Positions 26,792-34,924 of a stretch of 64,000 nt of DNA are shown here, in pieces (the first letter of the stretch is position 1; each line of letters begins with the position of its first letter). Made by a program: the position numbers and the translations under genes. The notes under the pieces were generated by a model. It saw only the letters and a list, made by a program, of their open reading frames with translations. It had not been told where the DNA came from and made no database searches. This stretch comes from Olivibacter domesticus (lineage in GTDB: Bacteria; Bacteroidota; Bacteroidia; Sphingobacteriales; Sphingobacteriaceae). The stretch is from the NCBI RefSeq assembly GCF_900109575.1, contig NZ_FOAF01000002.1:434001-498000 (forward strand), given 5' to 3'.

Positions 26792-27181
26792 AATAAGATG
26801 ATCTGACTAGTATAAAATTGGTTGTTTCATTTCTGAATTCAATTTTAATAAATATTTTCCATATTTCCAACGTTGGCATATCACTGCTTTCAATTGTGGT
26901 TTAGCATGGCTTCTGGTTGTTGATCACAACAATTTGAAAGGTATATACAACCTGCGTTTCATTCGAAAAGACGGAAAGGAAACAGGCTGGTGGAATAAAC
27001 TATTCAAAGTCTACATAAAAAAATTGTATAATGATGCTCCAATATGAGTCTTTACAAGCTAAACCCACGTCTCACCTACCCTTCACCTAGGTATTACATA
27101 CCTTTTTTAGTATATCTTCCGTAGCTAAAAGGTACATATTCGCTATATGTTCTGTACTTCATTAAAGCATTTCAGGAGCTA
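26792..27181. other. intergenic region with a regulatory palindrome and a possible gene fragment
   Basis: No intact gene. Next to the CCAACGTTGG site, a plus-strand frame without ATG stays open from 26811 to a TGA at 27045-27047. It reads in part IRKDGKETGWWNKLFKVYIK, which looks protein-like and may be the tail of a decayed gene; I do not recognise it. A weak hairpin, AGGTAT/ATACCT followed by T6, lies at 27089-27108. Confidence 0.35.
26864..26880 (-). promoter_or_regulatory. second shared palindromic site, upstream of the GH95 gene
   Basis: Exact 17-base copy (TTTCCAACGTTGGCATA) of the motif at 20297-20313, with core CCAACGTTGG at 26867-26876, 76 bases from the GH95 start. Shared position and orientation suggest co-regulation of GH95 and susC2. 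Confidence 0.6.
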
Positions 27182-28177
27182 TTAGATGCTTGTTGGGATG
27201 ATGAAAGGCAGCCAATCGCCCAATACCTGTTCCTTCGTATACAATTTAGCTTCTTCTCCATTCAGCGTTTTAGCCCATTTTACGCGTTTATTTTTATTTG
27301 CTCCCTTTCCCTTACTATTATATTCCGCATAAAAAACGGTCGACTCGTTTTCTTCTTTACCCCAGTTATTCCAGCCCTGCGGAATGATGTGATCACCCAT
27401 ATCACAATTTATGTAGACTACCTGGGCATAAGGCCGCCATGGCCTACCTAATGCTACCGATGCTTCGGAACTCTCCCCTGTTAGTTTACAATCAATAAAC
27501 ACATAACCATATTTTTTATGTTCGGGTGTTGAAGCGGCAGTCACGTACCCACCTTGCCCTTTACTATGTAATTCACAATTGACAAAAAGGGCTGTTGCCG
27601 CACCAAAAATAAAATCGACAGTCCCTTCGATATAACAGTTTTCGTAATATTGTAAGCTCTCCTTGCTTTTGTCGTCTTGGGGGCCTTTTGTGTATAAGGT
27701 GTCTTGAAAGCCTAAAAATCGACAGTTTTTGAAAGCCACTCGATTTCCCGTTATATTAACAGCAACAGCTTGTCCAACTGGTCCGGCCGAGTTAGCAAAC
27801 GTTAGATTTTCAGCGGTAACATGATCAGCCTCTACAAAAAACGACGAAGAGCCCGTGGTGCCATAATTATTACCTGTTTCAGGATTGGTTTTGCTGGCGA
27901 AGTTATCATAGGTCAGAATCGTTTTATTTGCGTCCTCTCCTATCAGTTTGACATGTTTTTCTGAAGATTTTAACCTGAGCTGCTCTTTATACACGCCCGG
28001 CTTAATAAAGATGGTGAGGATTGAAGACTCACTATCCTTAACTGCCTCCAGGGCCTTTTGAACAGAAGTATATTTACCAGAGCCATCCTGCGCAACAATA
28101 ATAGTGTCTCTATCGGCAGCTTTTAAACATGTCGCCCAAATTGTAAATAAACAAACATTTAAAAAGATACTTCTCAT
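27182..28177 (-). CDS. second CE8 pectin methylesterase
   Basis: The 331-residue beta-helix protein has a signal peptide (FLNVCLFTIWATCLKA). CE8 residues are in FLGFQDTLYTKGPQDD (glutamine-aspartate), YIEGTVDFIFGAATALFVNC (second catalytic aspartate) and VALGRPWRPYAQVVYI. It is clearly related to the other CE8 at 20420 but not a recent copy, so the pair may differ in block-wise action or tolerance of acetyl groups. It ends a short operon with the CE12-like esterase, whose gene stops 5 bases upstream, and its expression is probably driven from the operator at 28987. Confidence 0.94.
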   Translation of the reverse strand: MRSIFLNVCLFTIWATCLKAADRDTIIVAQDGSGKYTSVQKALEAVKDSESSILTIFIKPGVYKEQLRLKSSEKHVKLIGEDANKTILTYDNFASKTNPETGNNYGTTGSSSFFVEADHVTAENLTFANSAGPVGQAVAVNITGNRVAFKNCRFLGFQDTLYTKGPQDDKSKESLQYYENCYIEGTVDFIFGAATALFVNCELHSKGQGGYVTAASTPEHKKYGYVFIDCKLTGESSEASVALGRPWRPYAQVVYINCDMGDHIIPQGWNNWGKEENESTVFYAEYNSKGKGANKNKRVKWAKTLNGEEAKLYTKEQVLGDWLPFIIPTSI

Positions 28178-28182
28178 AAATT

Positions 28183-28920
28183 TCAGTTCAAATCTTCCGC
28201 TAGCGTTAACTTCAATTCTTTTAATCCTTGTACTGCAAGATCTGCTACGGCTCGCGCGCCTTCTACATTTAAATGTGTATTATCTTCAACGCCCTCTGGA
28301 TAGTTCTTATCCCCTGGCGCTAAATGAAGAAAAAGGCCTATTGATTCCCGCTCACCCATCCTTTCCAGAAGCTCTTTTGTTTTTGATGTTAGATCAATTA
28401 AAGGCACCTGCAAGCTGTCGGCCACAACTCTCATTGCTTCGGGATAGCCCTTATGTGTGTCTACTAATGTGCCCTTCTCAAAATGTCGGCGAACAATCGG
28501 TGTCAATAATACAGGTGTAACATGATGCGCTCTTGCCTTCGTAATAAACATAGTCAAGTTAGCTTTATATGCAGACAATGACGTGCCGACGGCGGGTTTA
28601 TCCACTTTTTCATCATTATGTCCAAATTGAATAAAAAGATAGTCGCCCGCATTCCAATGCTCGTAAATTTCCTTCCACCGCCCTTCATCAATAAAAGATC
28701 GTGTGCTTCGCCCATTTTTCGCCCTATTCTCTACGGTAATATTTTTCTTAAAAAGAGTAGCAAAAGGCACTCCCCAACCTGTTTCCGGAAATTTATTCTT
28801 TTCTTTTATGGCCATGGTGGAATCCCCCATCATCCATACAGTTTTTTGTTTAAATCGAGGAGCAAAAGCCATTAGCGATACTGCAGCTGTTAATGCAAGG
28901 AATGTTGGTTTCTTAAACAT
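28183..28920 (-). CDS. CE12-type SGNH/GDSL rhamnogalacturonan (pectin) acetylesterase
   Basis: The 245-residue SGNH hydrolase shows block I (TVWMMGDSTMAIKEKN, nucleophile serine in GDST), a glycine block (NGRSTRSFIDEGRW), block III (IQFGHNDEKVDK) and block V (EDNTHLNVEGARAVA, Asp-x-x-His). This layout is typical of CE12 acetylesterases such as RhgT. It removes acetyl groups from pectin backbones before lyase action. The frame opens at 28974, but the ATG at 28920 (MFKKPTFLALTAAVSLMAFA) starts a signal peptide and is preferred. It faces the LacI gene across a perfect palindromic operator. Confidence 0.92.
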   Translation of the reverse strand: MFKKPTFLALTAAVSLMAFAPRFKQKTVWMMGDSTMAIKEKNKFPETGWGVPFATLFKKNITVENRAKNGRSTRSFIDEGRWKEIYEHWNAGDYLFIQFGHNDEKVDKPAVGTSLSAYKANLTMFITKARAHHVTPVLLTPIVRRHFEKGTLVDTHKGYPEAMRVVADSLQVPLIDLTSKTKELLERMGERESIGLFLHLAPGDKNYPEGVEDNTHLNVEGARAVADLAVQGLKELKLTLAEDLN

Positions 28921-28986
28921 TGGATAGTTTTCTAGCAAGTTTACATATTTAGTTATTACGTCTATTAAGATCAAACGATAAAATTA

Positions 28987-29014
28987 ACGCAATCGATACC
29001 GGTATCGATTGCGT
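28987..29014. promoter_or_regulatory. pectin-regulon operator O4 between CE12 and lacI
   Basis: A perfect 28-base palindrome (half-site ACGCAATCGATACC and its exact complement) lies 66 bases upstream of the CE12 start and 135 bases upstream of the LacI-family gene. It is the most symmetric member of the ACGCAATCG set. Adjacency to the regulator gene is the main argument for autoregulation and for assigning all these sites to that protein. Confidence 0.88.
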
Positions 29015-29096
29015 CATCACTAATAATTAAACCCTTATCAAAAGTGCTTAGCTATAGCAGCTTAGCGGTAAAATATTGAAATGACAGTGATTGTAA

Positions 29097-29127
29097 TTGG
29101 ATATGAGGGCAATTTTACATAAGTTTG
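29097..29127 (+). promoter_or_regulatory. Bacteroidota-type promoter of the lacI gene
   Basis: TTG at 29097-29099, a 20-base spacer, then TAAGTTTG at 29120-29127, an exact TAnnTTTG -7 element. The start codon follows 22 bases later. Both spacing and sequence fit the primary sigma factor of the phylum. Confidence 0.65.
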
Positions 29128-29149
29128 GTATTTAAAAAACTAGCTAACT

Positions 29150-30178
29150 GTGTTCAAACCCATAACGATAAAAGATATTGCGCTAGCCCTAGATCTTTCT
29201 GCCTCAACTGTTTCCAGAGCGCTCAGCGACAGCTACGAGATTAATCCTGAAACAAAGAAGAGAGTACTAGAATATGCGGAGAAAAACAACTATAAAAGAA
29301 ACCCAATTGCGCTGAGCTTAAAACAACGGAAAAGCTATTCTATTGGTGTTATAGTCTGCGAAGTGGCCAATAGCTTTTTTTCGCAAGCAATTGATGGTAT
29401 AGAATCTATCGCTTATAAAAATGGCTATAATATTGTTATTAGTCAAAGCCATGATTCTTCTGATCAGGAAATTATGAATATCCAGCATCTTGCTAACAGG
29501 TCAGTAGACGGTATACTTATTTCACTTTCGGCAGAAACCACGAATTTCGATCATATTCAAAAATTACATGGTGCAGGCTTACCAATTGTTTTCTTCGACA
29601 GGATATATGATGGCTTAGCCACACATAAAGTCTCTTCCGACAACAAAAAAGGCGCTAAAATGGCCACTCAACACCTTATCAATAAAGGTTATCGAAAAAT
29701 TGCACATTTAGCAAATGCACCCCATCTTTCTATCACAAAAGAACGCCTTGCAGGGTATCAGGAAGCCTTAACGGAAAATGGATTTAAGGTAGATCCTTCA
29801 AACATCACCTATTGCCATCATGGTGGCAGCAGCCAAAAAGAAGTAGATACTGCCGTTCAATATTTTCTATCTATGAAAGATAAACCTGATGCCATTTTCG
29901 TTGCTAGTGACCGTTTGAGCATCGGCTGTTTAACTGCTCTTAAAAAATTTAGCGGGAACAATTATGATCCCGCAATCGCTGGTTTTTCAAACAGCGACGT
30001 GTTAGATTTATTTAAATCCGACTTCTCGAGCATTCGCCAGCCGGCCTTCGAGATGGGCAGGGTAGCCACAGATCTGCTTATCCAATTAATTGAAAGCAAA
30101 TATCCTGTGCATGAATATCAATCAGTTGTTTTGGGTACCGAATTAATCGAGCGAATTAAATCGAAACCTAGAAATTAA
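29150..30178 (+). CDS. LacI-family transcriptional regulator of the pectin locus
   Basis: The 342-residue protein has an N-terminal helix-turn-helix (ITIKDIALALDLSASTVSRA, residues about 5-24) and hinge (NPIALSLKQRKSYSIGV). A periplasmic-binding-protein-like sensor domain (about 62-335) contains VDGILISLSAE, HLINKGYRKIAHLA and DAIFVASDRLSIGCL. The start is a GTG at 29150; an in-frame TAG three codons upstream excludes a longer form. It is divergent from CE12 with a perfect palindrome between them, and near-identical palindromes precede GH28, susC2 and CE8. I infer that it controls the pectin regulon with a uronate or sugar-derived inducer; repression versus activation is unknown. Confidence 0.93.
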   Translation: MFKPITIKDIALALDLSASTVSRALSDSYEINPETKKRVLEYAEKNNYKRNPIALSLKQRKSYSIGVIVCEVANSFFSQAIDGIESIAYKNGYNIVISQSHDSSDQEIMNIQHLANRSVDGILISLSAETTNFDHIQKLHGAGLPIVFFDRIYDGLATHKVSSDNKKGAKMATQHLINKGYRKIAHLANAPHLSITKERLAGYQEALTENGFKVDPSNITYCHHGGSSQKEVDTAVQYFLSMKDKPDAIFVASDRLSIGCLTALKKFSGNNYDPAIAGFSNSDVLDLFKSDFSSIRQPAFEMGRVATDLLIQLIESKYPVHEYQSVVLGTELIERIKSKPRN

Positions 30179-30179
30179 A

Positions 30180-31151
30180 CTATATCAGATTTCCTTTTAT
30201 ATAATTAAAACTACTTCTTATGCTTTCATAATGATTACTCATATATATACCATCCTGCTCAACAAAGAAATGTTTTAATCCAGCCTCATCCGCTTTTTTA
30301 AAGATTGCTTTGTAATCTACACTTCCTGTGCCCACTTCAGCAAATTTGATATCCTTTAATATATCCATTGAGGGTAATGAGTCTTTCCCTTGTCCTACAA
30401 TAACTTCCGGCTTTGATTTGTCAATATCTTTTACATGCCACATTTCAAATCGCTTAGGATACTTACTAAATAATTCCAGTGGATGCGCTCCTGACTTTAT
30501 TGCCCAGAACATATCTAATTCGAAGGCTACCAGTTCGGGATCCGTATTGGATAATAATACATCATAGCCTGTTTTTTTGTCCTCACCATAACCTCTAAAT
30601 TCCCAGAAATGATTGTGATAGCCAATTTTCAAGCCGACACTTTTACAATATTCGCCCCCTTTATTTAATTGCTCGGCCATGAACTCAAAATCAGCTAGGG
30701 TGAGCTTATCAATTAACGTCATTGGGGGTACAGGAACGATCAAATAACGCTGACCAAGATTTACAGCAATCTCCGCTTGTTGCTTTAACTCATCATCTTG
30801 CCCCTTCCCCATGGTCAAGAAATTATTTAACTGATAGTGACCACTGTATGTCTTGAGATTATTCTCAGCTAAAAGATTTTTTAGTTCTGCAGTAGTTAAT
30901 CCCCAATATTTACCCGAGTTTTTTTCCGTTCCGTAATCATAAAAAGTTTCGACATGCCCATAACCTATATTGGCAATTTTCATGATCGTTTGCTTTGCAT
31001 TTGCCGCCAGTTCGTCGCGCATCGTATATAACTGTATGCCGATTTTCTCTTCTTGCGCACGTTTTGAACAAGCGGCTAATAAATTACTGCCAGCCACTAT
31101 TGAAGCCAAGGCAATGCTCGACTGCTTGATGAATTTTCTTCTTGGTACCAT
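30180..31151 (-). CDS. Tat-exported lipoprotein, sugar phosphate isomerase/epimerase-like TIM barrel
   Basis: From the ATG at 31151 the 323-residue protein starts MVPRRKFIKQSSIALASIVA, a twin-arginine signal, and continues to a lipobox-like LLAAC. The rest is a xylose-isomerase-like/AP-endonuclease-2 TIM barrel (IGIQLYTMRDEL, IGYHNHFWEFRGYG, VAFELDMFWAIKSGAHP, HVKDIDKS, FFVEQDG) with the usual metal-binding His/Glu/Asp residues. Such exported isomerases are frequent in Bacteroidota PULs, with few defined substrates. The frame extends to 31238, but those residues resemble no signal. It converges with lacI, stops one base apart, and a degenerate pectin operator lies about 110 bases upstream. 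Confidence 0.85.
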   Translation of the reverse strand: MVPRRKFIKQSSIALASIVAGSNLLAACSKRAQEEKIGIQLYTMRDELAANAKQTIMKIANIGYGHVETFYDYGTEKNSGKYWGLTTAELKNLLAENNLKTYSGHYQLNNFLTMGKGQDDELKQQAEIAVNLGQRYLIVPVPPMTLIDKLTLADFEFMAEQLNKGGEYCKSVGLKIGYHNHFWEFRGYGEDKKTGYDVLLSNTDPELVAFELDMFWAIKSGAHPLELFSKYPKRFEMWHVKDIDKSKPEVIVGQGKDSLPSMDILKDIKFAEVGTGSVDYKAIFKKADEAGLKHFFVEQDGIYMSNHYESIRSSFNYIKGNLI

Positions 31152-31258
31152 ATAGAATAAATAATGAAATATAATTAGCTCGTCTAATTTACACTTATTT
31201 GTTGTAACATCAAGTTTTATTGTTGTTAGTATCGACATGTGAGACAGGCAGTAAGACC

Positions 31259-31280
31259 TTAATCGTTATTGGTATCAGGA
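31259..31280 (-). promoter_or_regulatory. degenerate pectin operator upstream of the isomerase gene
   Basis: TTAATCGTTATTGGTATCAG matches the operator family in one half (AATCGTTAT) and in part of the other; on the minus strand GATACCAATAACGATT resembles the O4 sequence. It has lost the outer GCG bases. It may place the isomerase gene in the regulon weakly. Confidence 0.35.
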
Positions 31281-31346
31281 TACAAGACACAAGAATCAAG
31301 ACCGCTATTCATCACTCAAAACTCATCATTCATCACTTTCTGCATT

Positions 31347-31375
31347 TTGACATGTAGAAACAATATCCTACATTT
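31347..31375 (+). promoter_or_regulatory. Bacteroidota-type promoter of the ridA operon
   Basis: TTG (31347-31349), exactly 19 bases, then TACATTT (31369-31375), a good TAnnTTT -7 element, ending 26 bases before the ridA ATG. Confidence 0.6.
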
Positions 31376-31401
31376 ATCTTCTGACTAAAAACAAAAAGAA
31401 C

Positions 31402-31872
31402 ATGATTACAATTGATGCTGATAAAAATTTTGAAGCGCTAGGCTTAAATTTACCCCCTGCTCCCGCTCCTTTAGGTGTATACAAACCATACCTGATTGAT
31501 GGTAAATACTTATACTTATCCGGCCATGGTCCTGTTCAGGATGATAAGAGTTTAATTATAGGGAGAATTGGCGAAACGATTAATATGGATCAAGGCAAAC
31601 TCGCTGCTCAGCAAGTAGGGTTAACCATGCTTTCTACCATTAAAACCAATCTGGGTAGTTTAAACAAGATAAAACGGGTAATTAAAGTTTTGGGAATGGT
31701 AAATTGCACAAGCAACTTCGAAAAGCATCCTTATATTATTAATGGCTGCAGCGAGCTTTTTGCTAAAGTATGGGGTGAAGAGAATGGCATTGGGGTGCGT
31801 AGTGCTGTTGGAATGGGTAGTTTGCCTGATAACATCCCGGTAGAAGTTGAAGCGCTGTTTGAATTAGTATAA
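31402..31872 (+). CDS. RidA/YjgF-family enamine deaminase
   Basis: The 156-residue protein of the RidA fold (longer YjgF subgroup, about 150 residues) includes YLYLSGHGPVQDD near residue 40 and GMVNCTSNFEKHPYIINGCS in the second half, ending with GVRSAVGMGSLPDNIPVEVE. The family arginine of the active site is present in the VRSAVG strand. RidA proteins hydrolyse reactive enamine/imine intermediates such as 2-aminoacrylate released by PLP enzymes. The next gene, 12 bases downstream, is a PLP enzyme of the D-serine dehydratase type, so this gene fits as its detoxifying partner. Confidence 0.88.
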   Translation: MITIDADKNFEALGLNLPPAPAPLGVYKPYLIDGKYLYLSGHGPVQDDKSLIIGRIGETINMDQGKLAAQQVGLTMLSTIKTNLGSLNKIKRVIKVLGMVNCTSNFEKHPYIINGCSELFAKVWGEENGIGVRSAVGMGSLPDNIPVEVEALFELV

Positions 31873-31884
31873 AATTCCTCATAA

Positions 31885-33006
31885 ATGCCATACTCTAATC
31901 AACAAGATTGGTTCGTTATAAAAGACATCGATCAAATTACCAGCCCTTCTCTGGTTATTTATCCAGATCGTGTGACAGAAAATATTCAACGGTTAATTAA
32001 GATGTCGGACGCTGTCGAACGGTTACAACCTCATATTAAAACCTGTAAATCACCAGCCGCCATAAGGTTACTGCAAGCAGCAGGCATCTCGAAATTTAAG
32101 TGTGCCACCATCGCGGAAGCGGAATTATTGGGTATTTGTGAAGCGGCTGATGTTTTACTCGCCTACCAGCCGGTTGGACCTAATATTTTACGTTTCGTAA
32201 AACTGATGCTAACATTCCCGAAGACTAGTTTTTCTTGTTTGGTAGACAATTTGGAAATTGCTCTTTTGTTAAGCAAAATAGCACAAGAAAACAAGCTGAT
32301 AATCGCTGTTTATATTGACATTAATGTAGGAATGAATAGAACAGGTATTTTACCTGAACACGCCTATACGTTGATAAGCAATTGTCTTGCTCTGCCTAAT
32401 TTAAAACTGACGGGTTTACATTGTTATGATGGCCATATCCACGACAGCTCACTGGATGAAAGAAGAAGAAAATGTGAATCCTATACCGCGAAAATTGATC
32501 AGCTAAAAGCCTGGGCAGATCAACGGTATTCAAAAAATCTTTCCGTTATTGCTGGCGGCACGCCTACATTCCCAATACACATCAACAACAAAGATGTTGT
32601 ATGTAGCCCAGGAACCTTTATTTTTTGGGACAAGGGTTATCAGGAGTTATTTGCGGAGCAAGATTTTCTACCTGCTGCACTGGTGGTTACCCGTATCATC
32701 TCGATCATAGACGATAACAAACTTTGCCTAGATTTGGGTCATAAATCCATTGCCTCAGAAAACGAATTAACACGAAGGGCCTTTTTTCTAAATGCTCCTG
32801 ATGCCAGCGTTATTTCCCATAGCGAAGAACACCTCGTAATAGAAATTGCAGATGGCCACTCTTTTGCTTTGGGAGACGTTATTTATGCCTTACCCTACCA
32901 TATTTGCCCAACCGTAGCACTTTACGATAAGGCCTTTACAATCATTGATAATCACACAGATGGTGCCTGGAACATTACTGCCAGGCAACGAAAATTAACT
33001 ATTTAA
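31885..33006 (+). CDS. zinc/PLP-dependent D-serine dehydratase / D-threonine aldolase family enzyme
   Basis: The 373-residue fold-type III PLP enzyme has an N-terminal alanine-racemase-like barrel. The PLP lysine is in LQPHIKTCKSP (Lys at residue 52), and SVIAGGTPTFPIH is the phosphate-binding area. The C-terminal beta domain has YHICPTVALYD, where His and Cys (about 339 and 341) match the zinc ligands of eukaryotic-type D-serine dehydratase. The family also contains D-threonine aldolases, so the reaction could be deamination or retro-aldol cleavage of a D-hydroxy amino acid. It lies between ridA and an M19 dipeptidase, which argues for D-amino-acid breakdown. It is unrelated to the pectin genes. 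Confidence 0.87.
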   Translation: MPYSNQQDWFVIKDIDQITSPSLVIYPDRVTENIQRLIKMSDAVERLQPHIKTCKSPAAIRLLQAAGISKFKCATIAEAELLGICEAADVLLAYQPVGPNILRFVKLMLTFPKTSFSCLVDNLEIALLLSKIAQENKLIIAVYIDINVGMNRTGILPEHAYTLISNCLALPNLKLTGLHCYDGHIHDSSLDERRRKCESYTAKIDQLKAWADQRYSKNLSVIAGGTPTFPIHINNKDVVCSPGTFIFWDKGYQELFAEQDFLPAALVVTRIISIIDDNKLCLDLGHKSIASENELTRRAFFLNAPDASVISHSEEHLVIEIADGHSFALGDVIYALPYHICPTVALYDKAFTIIDNHTDGAWNITARQRKLTI

Positions 33007-33012
33007 TAAAAT

Positions 33013-34089
33013 ATGTTCTTAATAGATGCACACCTCGATTTAAGCATGAATGCGCTGGAATGGAACCGTGATTTAACGCGTCCGATCGCTGAGATAAATC
33101 GCCGGGAAGAAGGGTTAACGGACAAACCAGATCGCTCCAAGGGGGTCGTTTCTTTACCTGAACTGCGCAAAGGTAATATAGGTCTCGTGGTAGCTACGCA
33201 AATTGCACGTTACGTTGCTCCTAACAACCCATTGCCTGGATGGCATTCACCAGAGCAGGCCTGGGCACAGACACAAGGACAACTGGCTTGGTATAAAGCG
33301 ATGGAAGAGAGAGGAGAGATGATTCAAATTACAGATCTTCCCTCCTTAGAAGCACATATTCAATTATGGATGGATGATACCATTTCCTCCGACGCTAAAC
33401 CTATCGGTTATATTTTAAGTTTAGAAGGAGCTGACTCACTGGTTAATGTTGAACATCTAGATATAGCTTGGCAAAATGGTCTTCGTGCTGTTGGGCCAGC
33501 ACACTATGGCCCTGGCCGTTATGCCCAAGGAACGGATGCAACTGGATTTATGGGAACGGAGGGCCGTCGCCTTTTAAAGGAAATGGAAAGATTAAACATC
33601 ATTTTAGATACCACACACCTGTGCGACGATAGTTTTTGGGAAGCTCTTGACCATTTCAATGGCCCTTTATGGGCAAGCCATAACAACTGCAGAGCGTTGG
33701 TAAACCATAACAGGCAATTTAGTGATGAGCAGATCAAAGTGCTTATTGAGAGAGGTGCTGTGATCGGTGGCGCAATGGATGCCTGGATGATGGTTCCAAA
33801 TTGGCAGAGAGGCATATCCACCCCGCTAGAGATGCAATGCAACCTCGATGTACTCATCGATCATATGGATCATATCTGTCAACTGGCTGGCAATTGCCTA
33901 CATATTGGTATTGGCTCTGATTTAGATGGTGCATTTGGTAAAGAACAGTGTCCATATGACTTAAACACAATTAGTGATCTACAGTTGCTCAGTGGTAAGC
34001 TTATCGATAGAGGGTATTCTTCAACGGATGTTGCTAATATATTTCACGGAAATTGGCTCCGTTTTTTAAGAAAAGCTTGGAAAAACTAA
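33013..34089 (+). CDS. M19 membrane-dipeptidase-family peptidase
   Basis: The 358-residue amidohydrolase-fold protein has IDAHLDLSMNA at the N-terminus (His-x-Asp zinc ligands), the bridging glutamate in LSLEGADSL, histidines in TTHLCDDSFWEALDHF and WASHNNCRALVNH, and the aspartate in IGSDLDGAFG. These match renal dipeptidase. M19 members hydrolyse dipeptides, often with a C-terminal D-residue. No signal peptide is visible, so it is probably cytoplasmic. It is last in a three-gene operon, 6 bases after the PLP enzyme, and could feed D-amino acids to it (inference). Confidence 0.88.
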   Translation: MFLIDAHLDLSMNALEWNRDLTRPIAEINRREEGLTDKPDRSKGVVSLPELRKGNIGLVVATQIARYVAPNNPLPGWHSPEQAWAQTQGQLAWYKAMEERGEMIQITDLPSLEAHIQLWMDDTISSDAKPIGYILSLEGADSLVNVEHLDIAWQNGLRAVGPAHYGPGRYAQGTDATGFMGTEGRRLLKEMERLNIILDTTHLCDDSFWEALDHFNGPLWASHNNCRALVNHNRQFSDEQIKVLIERGAVIGGAMDAWMMVPNWQRGISTPLEMQCNLDVLIDHMDHICQLAGNCLHIGIGSDLDGAFGKEQCPYDLNTISDLQLLSGKLIDRGYSSTDVANIFHGNWLRFLRKAWKN

Positions 34090-34098
34090 CAGCTATCA

Positions 34099-34743
34099 TT
34101 ACGTTTGGGTAGGTATGTCAACAGAATCATTGACAACCTGCTCTTTTCTTTGATCTGACAGGTTTTTCCCTAATCTTATTAAACCTAACACAAGCACTAT
34201 CATTAGAAAGAAATGTAAATTCCCCCAAACATAAGCGAGCATGAGACTATAAAAAAATAATATGATAACATTTTTTCGGCCTTTTAATAAACTTTTACGA
34301 TAAATGCTATAAAGAGCTAGGGGTATAGCAACAAGCATAAAAACAACTAAGGAGTGATTTAAATAAGCACTAAATAGGTCCCACCTTTTTGATTGAATAA
34401 TCTTTCCATTCGTTACTTCTAATCCATAAAAGGTCTTCTCGTCGCCTCCTTTAGAAGCATAAGTAATTAAATAGGTGTATTCCTTTAGGTCATTTATGTG
34501 TGGACTTGGCAAATAATCTTTATTAACATATTGGTGGCTAACGATTGGCTGGTTTTTTAAGCTTAAGATCAATAGCTTTTCGTTTCCTTCATTGCTATAT
34601 TTCTGTTTGATCTCTATTACTTTACCTTCTATTTTTTTAAGAAACAAGTTAGGTACTAACACCTTCACAAGGCCGATACATAATACAACGACTATAATCG
34701 CTATGCCTATTCTAAACCACCTATTCTCGTTAGAAGCTATCAT
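34099..34743 (-). CDS. uncharacterised membrane protein
   Basis: The 214-residue protein was not recognised. It has an N-terminal transmembrane segment (IGIAIIVVVLCIGLVKVLVP), an extracytoplasmic region of about 100 residues rich in lysine and beta-strand-like sequence (VIEIKQKYSNEGNEKLLILS, TYLITYASKGGDEKTFYGLE), then two or three helices (SLVVFMLVAIPLALYSIY, VIILFFYSLMLAYVWGNL, FFLMIVLVLGLIRLG). The soluble part resembles DUF3592-type segments only in general pattern. It converges with the dipeptidase gene, 9 bases between stops. Confidence 0.7.
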   Translation of the reverse strand: MIASNENRWFRIGIAIIVVVLCIGLVKVLVPNLFLKKIEGKVIEIKQKYSNEGNEKLLILSLKNQPIVSHQYVNKDYLPSPHINDLKEYTYLITYASKGGDEKTFYGLEVTNGKIIQSKRWDLFSAYLNHSLVVFMLVAIPLALYSIYRKSLLKGRKNVIILFFYSLMLAYVWGNLHFFLMIVLVLGLIRLGKNLSDQRKEQVVNDSVDIPTQT

Positions 34744-34924
34744 AAGTAAATAATTGATTACCCCTTTTTACGTATAATTTCTCTTATACGTCTCACTGAC
34801 TGATAACACTAATATACAAACAATATTAGTGTTTAACTGTTTTTTAATTAGCCTTAAACAAAAAAGGTTCATCAAAATTAATTGATACAAGGCATACAAC
34901 AATTACGCAATAATACAGATAGAT

